Of a DNA stretch of 45,142 nt, positions 33,519 to 41,163 are shown piece by piece (position 1 is the stretch's first letter; each line of letters begins with the position of its first letter). Below the pieces are notes generated by a model that did not search any database, was not told the DNA's origin, and saw only the letters and a list, made by a program, of their open reading frames with translations. A program made the position numbers and the translations under genes. The DNA lies in assembly GCA_900318615.1 (NCBI GenBank), contig ONLK01000007.1, positions 1 to 45,142 of the forward strand. The letters are read 5' to 3'. The DNA is from an uncultured Eubacteriales bacterium (lineage in GTDB: Bacteria > Bacillota > Clostridia > Lachnospirales > Lachnospiraceae).

Positions 33519-33547
33519 TTGACAGGGTATATACCGATCGGTATAAT
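33519..33547 (+). promoter_or_regulatory. Consensus promoter of the tetR gene
   Basis: TTGACA (33519-33524), exactly 17 bp, TATAAT (33542-33547). The match is perfect, as expected for a promoter that is tightly repressed. Operator 1 overlaps the spacer and the -10 box. Confidence 0.93.
33530..33545 (+). promoter_or_regulatory. TetR-type operator 1
   Basis: The 16-bp perfect palindrome TATACCGATCGGTATA covers the spacer and most of the -10 box, so bound repressor would block RNA polymerase. Confidence 0.85.
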
Positions 33548-33556
33548 GAGAACGAA

Positions 33557-33572
33557 TATACCGGTCGGTATA
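33557..33572 (+). promoter_or_regulatory. TetR-type operator 2
   Basis: TATACCGGTCGGTATA is a second copy with identical half-sites and one central difference. Its centre is 27 bp from that of operator 1, in the early transcribed region. Confidence 0.85.
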
Positions 33573-33592
33573 GAAAACGGAAGGGTATGCCT

Positions 33593-34237
33593 ATGGAAAC
33601 AAAAGAGAAGATACTTTCCTGTGCGGAGGAGCTGTTTTATCTGAAAGGGTATGATGGAACCGGAGTGCAGGAAATTGCGGGGCAGGCGGGGATTACCAAG
33701 CCTACGCTCTACTACTATTTCGGAAGCAAGCGGGGACTGCTGGACCAATTGCTGGAAACAAAATTCAATAAGCTGCTTCGGGAAACCCATCCGGAGGAAG
33801 CGGCTGGGAATACTCCAACGGAAAAGGATATTCTTTATGGGGAAGGGAAGGCCGAAAGACAGAAAATGTGCACATCGGCGGAGAACATACGGGATAAACT
33901 CCACCGGGTTTCCCGCTCCTGCTACAGTTTCTTTGACCGGGAGCGCCGGTTTTATCTGCTGCTGATGTCGCTTTCCGCATCGGCGCCGGAAAGCGAGGGG
34001 TACATGGCCGTAAAACCGTACACCGACAGGCTCTTTCAGGCCGCCGTACACATGTTTGAGGATTCGGGAGATGAACTTGGAAACATGAACGGCCGGGAGG
34101 AACAGTTCGCCCTGAGCTATATCGGCGTGATCAACCAGTATCTTCTATGGTGCGCGGACCGCGGAGGAAGCCGCGAGGAGGAAACAGAACAGCTGGACAG
34201 GCTGGTTGATCAGTATATGTACGGAATCTTCAGCTGA
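33593..34237 (+). CDS. TetR/AcrR family transcriptional regulator
   Basis: This 214-residue repressor has an N-terminal helix-turn-helix: KEKILSCAEELFYLKGYDGT, VQEIAGQAGITKPTLYYYFGSK. The divergent helical ligand domain gives no hint of the effector. Two palindromes in its own promoter point to autorepression. GGAAGGG (33579-33585) is 7 nt from ATG 33593, whereas ATG 33587 would be only 1 nt away, so the later start is chosen. The GH13 gene begins 75 nt downstream with only a weak hairpin between, so the regulator may also control the glucan genes. Confidence 0.92.
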   Translation: METKEKILSCAEELFYLKGYDGTGVQEIAGQAGITKPTLYYYFGSKRGLLDQLLETKFNKLLRETHPEEAAGNTPTEKDILYGEGKAERQKMCTSAENIRDKLHRVSRSCYSFFDRERRFYLLLMSLSASAPESEGYMAVKPYTDRLFQAAVHMFEDSGDELGNMNGREEQFALSYIGVINQYLLWCADRGGSREEETEQLDRLVDQYMYGIFS

Positions 34238-34312
34238 CAAAAAAAGGCAGACTTTTACATGGACAGCGGCCTTTGTTCCGCTAAGTTCAGACATACGAAG
34301 GGAGTACAGACA

Positions 34313-35683
34313 ATGAGCAAATGGTATGAAACCGCATCTTTTTATCACATTTATCCGCTGGGGCTTCTCGGAGCGCCGGCGGTAAATCCGTGCGTAAGCG
34401 GGGAGACAGACAGTGAATCTCACCGGCTCCGCCAGCTGATTCCGTGGCTGGACCATATGGAACAGATGAGCTGCAGTGCACTGTACATCGGACCGCTTTT
34501 TGAATCGACAGCCCACGGGTACGATACAATTGACTATAAGAAAGTGGACAGCCGGCTGGGCGATAATGATGACTTTAAGAGACTGGTGGAGGAAGCACAC
34601 AAGCGGGGCATCCGCGTAGTGGTCGACGGTGTGTTTAATCACACGGGACGTGATTTTTTCGCGTTTAAGGATATCCGTGCCAACCGGGAGAACTCGCCGT
34701 ACCGCTGGTGGTACAGGGGTATTAATTTTGGCTGGAACAGCGCATACAATGACGGATTCGGGTACGAATCCTGGCGTAACTGCGGGGACCTGGTATGCCT
34801 GAATCTTCAGAACCGGGAAGTAAAGGATTATCTTTTTGATGTGATCCGCTTCTGGATTCACGAGTTTGACATAGACGGTATCCGGCTTGACTGCGCGGAC
34901 TGTCTTGATTTTGATTTTCTGAAGGAAATGCGCTGGATGACCGGAAATGAAAAAGAAGATTTCTGGCTGATGGGTGAGGTTATTCACGGAGACTATTCGC
35001 GCTGGGTGAATGACGAAATGCTGCATTCCGTGACCAACTATGAGCTGAGTAAGGGACTGTGGTCCGGACACAATTCACACAATTATTTTGAGATCGCCCA
35101 CACCATCCGCCGTCAGTTCGGTGATAACTGGAACCGGGGACTTTACGAGGGGAGAGTTCTTTACACCTTCGCAGATAATCATGACGTATCGCGCCTTGCC
35201 AGCCGGCTGAATGAACGACGCCATACAAAACCGGTCTATGCGCTGGTTTACACCCTTCCCGGCGTTCCCTCCGTTTATTACGGCAGCGAATGGGGCATCG
35301 AAGGCCGCAAGGAGGATGGGGATCCGGCACTGCGGCCGGCCGTCGATCTGGAAACCATTTCCAGGAACCCCCCGATCCCGGGACTGGAGGAGTTCATTGC
35401 ACAGCTTGGAAAAATCCGGAAAGAAAATCCGGTGATCGCCGAAGGAAAGTACAGGGAGCTTCTTCTCACCTGCCAGCATTATGCGTTTGCCCGGATGAAC
35501 GATCACGAAGCGGTGATCGTCGCCTGCAACAACGAGGATACGGAAGCAGATTTGTGGATTCAGCCTCCAATTGAAGTAAATCAAATGACAGATTTACGTA
35601 CTGGTGATACAATTGTGTTGGAATACAATCAGTTGCATATCCGCGTTGCGGGAAATGACTGTGCGCTGATCCGGCTGAATTAA
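34313..35683 (+). CDS. GH13 alpha-amylase family glucanohydrolase
   Basis: This 456-residue cytoplasmic enzyme has the (beta/alpha)8 catalytic core of GH13: VVDGVFNHTG (region I), GIRLDCAD with nucleophile Asp193 (II), MGEVIHG with acid/base Glu222 (III) and FADNHD with Asp291 (IV). There is no signal peptide and no N-terminal starch-binding domain, so it probably acts on intracellular maltodextrins, glycogen or cyclodextrins; the exact bond is not predictable. ATG at 34313 follows GAAGGGAG; the frame is open to 34259. The last ~40 codons (35560-35650) are noticeably more AT-rich than the rest. It sits between a tetR gene and glgB. Confidence 0.9.
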   Translation: MSKWYETASFYHIYPLGLLGAPAVNPCVSGETDSESHRLRQLIPWLDHMEQMSCSALYIGPLFESTAHGYDTIDYKKVDSRLGDNDDFKRLVEEAHKRGIRVVVDGVFNHTGRDFFAFKDIRANRENSPYRWWYRGINFGWNSAYNDGFGYESWRNCGDLVCLNLQNREVKDYLFDVIRFWIHEFDIDGIRLDCADCLDFDFLKEMRWMTGNEKEDFWLMGEVIHGDYSRWVNDEMLHSVTNYELSKGLWSGHNSHNYFEIAHTIRRQFGDNWNRGLYEGRVLYTFADNHDVSRLASRLNERRHTKPVYALVYTLPGVPSVYYGSEWGIEGRKEDGDPALRPAVDLETISRNPPIPGLEEFIAQLGKIRKENPVIAEGKYRELLLTCQHYAFARMNDHEAVIVACNNEDTEADLWIQPPIEVNQMTDLRTGDTIVLEYNQLHIRVAGNDCALIRLN

Positions 35684-35757
35684 AACAGCAGCAGGTACAT
35701 GTATATGAGGGGCAATTACGAAGTAAAGTAAAATCAATAGATAAGGAGATCCTGGGT

Positions 35758-38058
35758 ATGGCAAGGAAGAAGGAAGACCTGACCCGAAAGGAGCAGGGCG
35801 TACAGAAAACCGGAGCAAAGACCGAACCGGCGGCGGAAAAGACGGTCATAGCGGAAGCAAAAGCGGAAAAGAGGCCTGAGACGGAAAAGAAAGCAGACGC
35901 AGCAGCGATGAGCGGGACAGTGAAGAAGGCAGCCGGAGAGGAGAAGCCGGCTGACACAAAGGCGGAAACAGTAAAAAAGGCGGCGGAAGAAGGAAAGAAG
36001 ACGCAGACGGCGGAGCGAAAGGCAGAGTCTGCCGGGAAGACGTCTGAGGCGAAAAAGCAATCTGCCGGGAAGGCGGAAACCGGAACGAAAGCAGCAAAGA
36101 GTACGGCCTCCGGGGCTCCGGCGAAGAGCGCGAAAAAGGCGGCTTCGCCGAAAAAAGAGGAGTTCAGTGTTTTTGTCACCAATATGGATCAGTATCTGTT
36201 CGGCAATGGCGTTCACTATGACATTTACCGCAAACTGGGCGCTCACCAGGCAAAGAAGGACGGAGTGCAGGGAATTTACTTTGCCGTATGGGCACCGCAT
36301 GCTTCCGGTGTCAGTGTTATCGGAAGCTTCAACGGATGGAATGAGGGAAGCCATCAAATGCACCGTCTGGAGCCGCTTGGCATCTGGGAATTGTTCACTC
36401 CGGATGCGCACCTGGGCGACCTGTATAAATTCCTGATTTATACAAAGAACGGCGGTAAGCTTTACAAGGCAGACCCGTTTGCCAACGAAGCGGAATTCCG
36501 CCCGGGCACGGCGTCCCGGATTACAAACCTGGATACGATTAAATGGTCGGATGATTCCTGGATGAAGAAGCGCCAGACCTTTGACCCGGATGTAAGTCCG
36601 GTCAATATCTACGAGGTTCACCCGGGCAGCTGGATGCGTCATCCGCACGGGGAGCATGAGGACGGCTTTTACAACTACCGTCTGTTTGCGGAACGCTGCG
36701 CCGATTATGTAAAGGAAATGGGCTATACCCATGTGGAACTGATGGGCATCGCCGAGCATCCGCTGGACGCTTCCTGGGGCTATCAGGTGACCGGCTACTA
36801 TGCACCGACCAGCCGCTACGGTACGCCGGAAGATTTTGCGTATATGGTCAATTACTTCCATAAAAAGGGAATCGGTGTTATCCTCGACTGGGTTCCGGCT
36901 CATTTCCCGAAAGATGCGCACGGGCTGGCTGATTTCGACGGAGAGCCGTGCTTTGAGTACGCGGATCCGCGCAAGGGCGAGCATCCGGACTGGGGCACGA
37001 AGGTATTTGACTTCGGAAAGAGCGAGGTCAAGAATTTCCTGATCGGCAATGCTCTTTTCTGGCTCAATGATTTTCACATCGACGGGCTGCGTGTTGACGC
37101 CGTCGCCTCCATGCTGTATCTGGATTACGGACGCAAGGCAGGAGAGTGGATTCCGAACAAATACGGCGGAAACAAGAACCTGGAAGCCATCGAATTTTTC
37201 AAGCACCTGAATTCTGTCGTGGTCGGCAGTCATCCGGGCGTTATGATGATCGCAGAGGAGTCCACCGCATGGCCGAAGGTTACCGGGAAGCCGGAGCAGG
37301 ACGGCCTTGGATTTACGCATAAATGGAACATGGGATGGATGCATGACTTCCTGGATTACATGAAGCTGGATCCGTATTTCCGCAAGGGTGCGCACCACAA
37401 CATGACCTTTGCCATGACCTACGCGTACTCGGAGAAATATATTCTGGTGCTCAGCCACGATGAGGTGGTTCATCTGAAATGCTCCATGTTCAACAAGATG
37501 CCGGGCTATTACGATGACAAATTTGCAAACCTTCGCTGCGGCTATACGTTTATGATGGGACATCCGGGAAAGAAACTTCTGTTCATGGGACAGGATTTCG
37601 GACAGGCACGCGAGTGGAGCGAGGACCGCGAACTTGACTGGTATCTGCTGGCTGAGGACCGCAACCGCCAGCTGAAAGACTATGTAGCTGCCCTTAATCA
37701 TGTATATCAGAAAAACAAGTGCTGCTATGAGTGCGACTGCGATCCGAAGGGCTTTGAATGGATCAACGCGGATGATGCGTACCGCAGCATCTTCAGTTTT
37801 GTCCGTCACAGCGCAGACGGAAAGAATAATCTGCTGTTTGTGATTAACATGACACCGATGGCGCGGGAGGATTATCGTGTCGGTGTTCCGGTTAAGAAAA
37901 CCTATAAATTGATTTTGAACAGCGATGACAAAAAGTACGGCGGCTACGGCATTGAGCAGCCGGAAACCTACAAGGCTGAGGCAGGTGAATGCGACGGACG
38001 CCCGTACAGCTTTGCATATAATCTGCCGCCTTATGGTGCGGCCATCTTCAAGTTCTGA
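35758..38058 (+). CDS. glgB: 1,4-alpha-glucan branching enzyme with a Lys/Ala-rich N-terminal tail
   Basis: This enzyme makes alpha-1,6 branches in glycogen. The catalytic GH13 part has a CBM48 module (YFAVWAPHASGVSVIGSFNGWN), VILDWVPAHFPKD, GLRVDAVASMLYLDY with nucleophile Asp447, IAEESTAWP with Glu500, and LSHDEVVH. The first ~134 residues are unusual: nearly all Lys, Ala, Glu and Thr (KKAAGEEKPADTK-like text), resembling histone H1 tails, before the normal start at FSVFVTNMDQYLFG. ATG at 35758 has AAGGAG 9 nt upstream and no better internal start is seen, so the tail appears to be translated. It follows the GH13 gene by 74 nt. Confidence 0.94.
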   Translation: MARKKEDLTRKEQGVQKTGAKTEPAAEKTVIAEAKAEKRPETEKKADAAAMSGTVKKAAGEEKPADTKAETVKKAAEEGKKTQTAERKAESAGKTSEAKKQSAGKAETGTKAAKSTASGAPAKSAKKAASPKKEEFSVFVTNMDQYLFGNGVHYDIYRKLGAHQAKKDGVQGIYFAVWAPHASGVSVIGSFNGWNEGSHQMHRLEPLGIWELFTPDAHLGDLYKFLIYTKNGGKLYKADPFANEAEFRPGTASRITNLDTIKWSDDSWMKKRQTFDPDVSPVNIYEVHPGSWMRHPHGEHEDGFYNYRLFAERCADYVKEMGYTHVELMGIAEHPLDASWGYQVTGYYAPTSRYGTPEDFAYMVNYFHKKGIGVILDWVPAHFPKDAHGLADFDGEPCFEYADPRKGEHPDWGTKVFDFGKSEVKNFLIGNALFWLNDFHIDGLRVDAVASMLYLDYGRKAGEWIPNKYGGNKNLEAIEFFKHLNSVVVGSHPGVMMIAEESTAWPKVTGKPEQDGLGFTHKWNMGWMHDFLDYMKLDPYFRKGAHHNMTFAMTYAYSEKYILVLSHDEVVHLKCSMFNKMPGYYDDKFANLRCGYTFMMGHPGKKLLFMGQDFGQAREWSEDRELDWYLLAEDRNRQLKDYVAALNHVYQKNKCCYECDCDPKGFEWINADDAYRSIFSFVRHSADGKNNLLFVINMTPMAREDYRVGVPVKKTYKLILNSDDKKYGGYGIEQPETYKAEAGECDGRPYSFAYNLPPYGAAIFKF

Positions 38059-38084
38059 TTTCGAAAGGACGGAAGAGTGCGGAC

Positions 38085-38116
38085 AGAATTATCATAAAAA
38101 AGAATTATCATAAAAA
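38085..38116 (+). repeat. 16-bp tandem duplication after glgB
   Basis: agaattatcataaaaa occurs twice without a gap (38085-38100 and 38101-38116), 26 nt after the glgB stop. Confidence 0.95.
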
Positions 38117-38136
38117 ACAGGACAGAATATTTGCAG

Positions 38137-38176
38137 AAGCATCCGGAATCGCAGGCAGGCTCCGGATGCTTTTTTG
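38137..38176 (+). terminator. Intrinsic terminator of glgB
   Basis: agcatccgga/tccggatgct (38138-38147, 38161-38170) with a 13-nt loop is followed by TTTTTT. Confidence 0.9.
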
Positions 38177-38178
38177 AT

Positions 38179-38312
38179 GCGGGGACGACCACAGCTGCCT
38201 TTCACGCGGGGCCGACTGCGGCAGTTTTCGCGCGGGGCCGACCGCGTCCGTTTTTCACGCAGGGCCGACCGCTGCCGTTTTTCGCGCGGGGCCGTTCGCA
38301 GCCGTTTTTCGT
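38179..38312 (+). repeat. 27-bp GC-rich tandem repeat, 5 copies
   Basis: Five units of about 27 bp, of the form gcggggccgaccgc..ccgtttttc, begin at 38179, 38206, 38232, 38259 and 38286 (one unit is 26 bp). They fill the spacer between the glgB terminator and a possible gdpP -10 box (TACAAT at 38337). Each unit ends in a T-run after a GC-rich part, so single units look like weak terminators. Open frames across it reflect the multiple-of-three period and are not genes. Confidence 0.93.
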
Positions 38313-38433
38313 AATGACGCGGGAGGAGAATCGTGCTACAATGATATATCAAAGACGCTTTAAGGAGATGGCTGCCTGACGGCAGGGAAGTTTTCCCGAT
38401 GTCCCAAAGGTATGGAAGGTAAGGGAGAGCGGT

Positions 38434-40491
38434 ATGAGTTCTGCAAAGAAACTGCGTGCAAAATACAGCGGCACATTGAAATTTCACTGGACGTGGAGTG
38501 TGTTCCTGGCACTTTCACTTTTGCTACTGGACGGGATTCTGCTTTGGCAGGATAAGCGCTCCGGGACAATTGCGTGCATCTTCAGTGCTGCCTATTTTCT
38601 AGCTATTCTGTGGATTTACTTTTTCTACAGACCGAAAATTCTGCGGGAGCTGGTGGATTTTGCAACCAGCTACGGGCAGGTTCAGAAGGAAATCCTGCAG
38701 CAGTTCGAGATTCCGGCGGCGTTGCTGGAACCGGACGGGCATATCCTGTGGATGAATGATCACATGCAGAAGCTGACCGGGAGGAACAGCAAATTTCACA
38801 AGAACATTGAGAGCCTTTTCCCGGAGATCAGCCGGGCGGCACTGCCGGTAACCACGGATGAGCAGGATGTCGATACGGTTTATGCAGACAAGAAATTCCG
38901 TGCGCATATTCAGAAAATCTCGATGAATGAGCTTGTCGAGGATGCCTCGATGGTGGAAGGCATCGGCGATGCCAACTATCTGTACATGGTTTATCTGTTC
39001 GATGTGACGGAGCTGAAAAAGTACATACAGGCGTATCACGATGAAAAACCGGTGGTAGGCCTTGTCTATATCGACAATTATGATGAAGTTATTGACCGGA
39101 CCGACGAGGTGCACCAGTCGTTGTTTAATGTTCTGGTGGAACGGCGCGTCAATAAATATTTCGCAGCGGTGGACGGGCTGGTCAAGAAACTTGAAAAGGA
39201 CAAATTTCTGGTTCTGTGCGATAATAAAAGTCTGGACAGCATGAAAACGGACCGCTTTTCAATCCTGGACGGTGTGAAAACAATCAATGTGAGCGGCGAT
39301 GCAGCCATGACCATCAGTATCGGCATTGGCGTCAATGGCAAGGATTATCCGGACAATTATGAGGCGGCCCGGAGCGCCATCGATATGGCGCTCGGACGCG
39401 GCGGCGATCAGGCCGTCATCAAGGACGGAAATGATATCCGGTTTTACGGCGGCAAAACACAGCACAGCGAGCGCAATACCCGTGTAAAGGCAAGGGTTAA
39501 GGCACAGGCACTGCGGGACATGATGCTTACCAGGGATAATGTTGTGGCCATGGGCCATCAGATGACGGATATGGATTCGTTCGGCGCCTGCGTGGGAATC
39601 TGCCGCGCAGCGGCGACGATCGGCAAGCCGGCACACATTGTGCTGGGAGCGCCGAATGCGAATATAGCTTACTGGCTGAAAACTTTCCGTGAGAGCAAGG
39701 ATTACAATCCGGACCTGTTTATCACCCATGAGCAGGCCATGAAGATGGTTAATGACAATACGGTAGTGGTTGTATTGGATACGAACCGGCCCGGCATGGT
39801 AGAATGCCGTGAAATCCTGGATCAGACGTCCTCGATTGTTGTATTTGACCATCACCGCCAGGCAACGGACACCATTGAAAAAGCCTCCCTTTCCTACATT
39901 GAACCGTCGGCTTCCTCCGCCTGCGAGATGGTGGCGGAAATTCTGCAGTACTTTGAGGAGAATGTCCGTATCCGCAGCCTTGAAGCGGACTGCATGTATG
40001 CCGGCATCATCATCGATACGGACAGTTTTAATGCCAAGACGGGCGTGCGTACCTTTGAGGCGGCCGCTTATCTGCGCCGCTGCGGGGCGGATGTGACGCG
40101 CGTGCGCAAGGCGCTGCGCTCGGATATGGAAAGCTATCGCGCGAAGGCAGACTGCGTGCGCTCTGCTGAAAAATACATGGATTCGTATGCCATCAGTATC
40201 TGCCGCGGCGAGAACCTGCCGAATCCCAGCGTTACCGGCGCCAAGGCGGCCAACGAGCTGCTGAACATTGTGGGGGTAAAAGCGTCCTTTGTTGTTACGC
40301 AGCTGTCCGATAAAACATTTATCAGTGCCCGCTCCATCGATGAGGTGAACGTACAGCTTGTATGTGAACGTCTGGGCGGCGGCGGCCATCTGAATATTGC
40401 CGGAGCGCAGCTGACCGGCGTGACGGCGGAAGAAGCTGTCCAGAAAGTGAAGGATGCATTAAAACAGATGACGGAAGAAGGCGCGCTGTAA
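38434..40491 (+). CDS. gdpP: GdpP-type cyclic-di-AMP phosphodiesterase
   Basis: This membrane enzyme hydrolyses c-di-AMP, the second messenger that controls K+ uptake, osmotic balance and wall integrity. The 685 residues contain two membrane segments (about 18-40 and 47-65), a PAS domain (about 85-165), a degenerate GGDEF domain without a GGDEF motif (about 200-330), and DHH/DHHA1 catalytic domains. Catalytic text: GHQMTDMDSFGA with Asp379 and Asp381, VVLDTNRP, FDHHRQ at 472-477, IIDTDSF and GGGGHLNIAGA near 648. ATG at 38434 follows AAGGGAG. rplI follows after 70 nt. Confidence 0.95.
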   Translation: MSSAKKLRAKYSGTLKFHWTWSVFLALSLLLLDGILLWQDKRSGTIACIFSAAYFLAILWIYFFYRPKILRELVDFATSYGQVQKEILQQFEIPAALLEPDGHILWMNDHMQKLTGRNSKFHKNIESLFPEISRAALPVTTDEQDVDTVYADKKFRAHIQKISMNELVEDASMVEGIGDANYLYMVYLFDVTELKKYIQAYHDEKPVVGLVYIDNYDEVIDRTDEVHQSLFNVLVERRVNKYFAAVDGLVKKLEKDKFLVLCDNKSLDSMKTDRFSILDGVKTINVSGDAAMTISIGIGVNGKDYPDNYEAARSAIDMALGRGGDQAVIKDGNDIRFYGGKTQHSERNTRVKARVKAQALRDMMLTRDNVVAMGHQMTDMDSFGACVGICRAAATIGKPAHIVLGAPNANIAYWLKTFRESKDYNPDLFITHEQAMKMVNDNTVVVVLDTNRPGMVECREILDQTSSIVVFDHHRQATDTIEKASLSYIEPSASSACEMVAEILQYFEENVRIRSLEADCMYAGIIIDTDSFNAKTGVRTFEAAAYLRRCGADVTRVRKALRSDMESYRAKADCVRSAEKYMDSYAISICRGENLPNPSVTGAKAANELLNIVGVKASFVVTQLSDKTFISARSIDEVNVQLVCERLGGGGHLNIAGAQLTGVTAEEAVQKVKDALKQMTEEGAL

Positions 40492-40561
40492 CACAGTGCT
40501 GTGAGTGTTTTGATGCAGAGCAGCGACGCGGTACAGAATATTTGATCAGGAGAATGAAATC

Positions 40562-41005
40562 ATGAAGGTAATTTTATTGGAAGATGTTAAAAGTGTCGGC
40601 AGGAAGGATGAAATTGTGGAAGTAAATGACGCTTATGCGCGCAACGTTCTCTTCCGCAGAAATGCCGCTGTAGAAGCAACCGGAAAGAACATGAATGATC
40701 TGAAGCTTCGCCGGGCGAATAATGAGAAGGTAGCCGCGGAAAATCTGGCGGCTGCGGAGGAACTGAAACAAAAAATTGAAAAGTCCAGGATTGTTCTAAA
40801 AGTTAAGGTAGGAGAAAACGGAAAGCTGTTTGGCTCCATTTCCAACGCGCAGATTGCAGATGCTATGAAGGAGCAGCTTGGCATTGAGGTGGACAAGAAG
40901 AAGATCACCTGCAATCCGATAAAATCGGTCGGATCCATGACAGCCTCCATTCGTCTCCATACGAAGGTAAGCGCGGATCTGCCGGTGGAGGTAGAGAGCC
41001 TTTAA
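40562..41005 (+). CDS. rplI: 50S ribosomal protein L9
   Basis: This 147-residue ribosomal protein has the L9 signature in its N-terminal domain (MKVILLEDVKSVGRKDEIVEVNDAYARNVL...), the long connecting helix and the C-terminal domain (GKLFGSISNAQIADA, IRLHTKVSADLPVEV). ATG at 40562 has CAGGAGA upstream. The order gdpP-rplI-dnaB is common in Clostridia. The last 34 bp of the gene lie in register with the 39-bp tandem repeat that follows. Confidence 0.97.
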   Translation: MKVILLEDVKSVGRKDEIVEVNDAYARNVLFRRNAAVEATGKNMNDLKLRRANNEKVAAENLAAAEELKQKIEKSRIVLKVKVGENGKLFGSISNAQIADAMKEQLGIEVDKKKITCNPIKSVGSMTASIRLHTKVSADLPVEVESL

Positions 41006-41115
41006 GCAAACGCGGATCCGCCGGCAAGGCCGGGGCGTCTGGAAACAGGCGCGGATCTGCCGGCAAGGCCGGGGCGTCTGGAAACAGGCGCGGATCTGCC
41101 GGCAAAGGCTGGAAT
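40972..41115 (+). repeat. 39-bp tandem repeat starting inside rplI
   Basis: cgcggat-c/t-tgccgg starts at 40972 (inside rplI), 41011, 41050 and 41089, exactly 39 bp apart. The units at 41011 and 41050 are nearly identical over the full 39 bp (cgcggatctgccggcaaggc...ggaaacagg). The copy in rplI matches well only in its first 14 bp, and the last copy is partial. Confidence 0.93.
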
Positions 41116-41163
41116 CTGTAAAAACGTTTTCATGATTGTGCATGCAGAGGTGAAAGTTGCAGA

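Noticed and set aside
35734-37809. 691-codon open frame on the minus strand over glgB
   Set aside because: It lies wholly antisense to a clear branching enzyme with catalytic motifs, has no ribosome binding site, and its text is low-complexity (Leu/Arg/Phe runs) from the reverse of the Lys/Ala tail.
38131-38379. 82-codon frame with a nine-residue protein repeat
   Set aside because: The frame stays open only because the 27-bp DNA repeat is a multiple of three; it starts within the glgB terminator and has no ribosome binding site.
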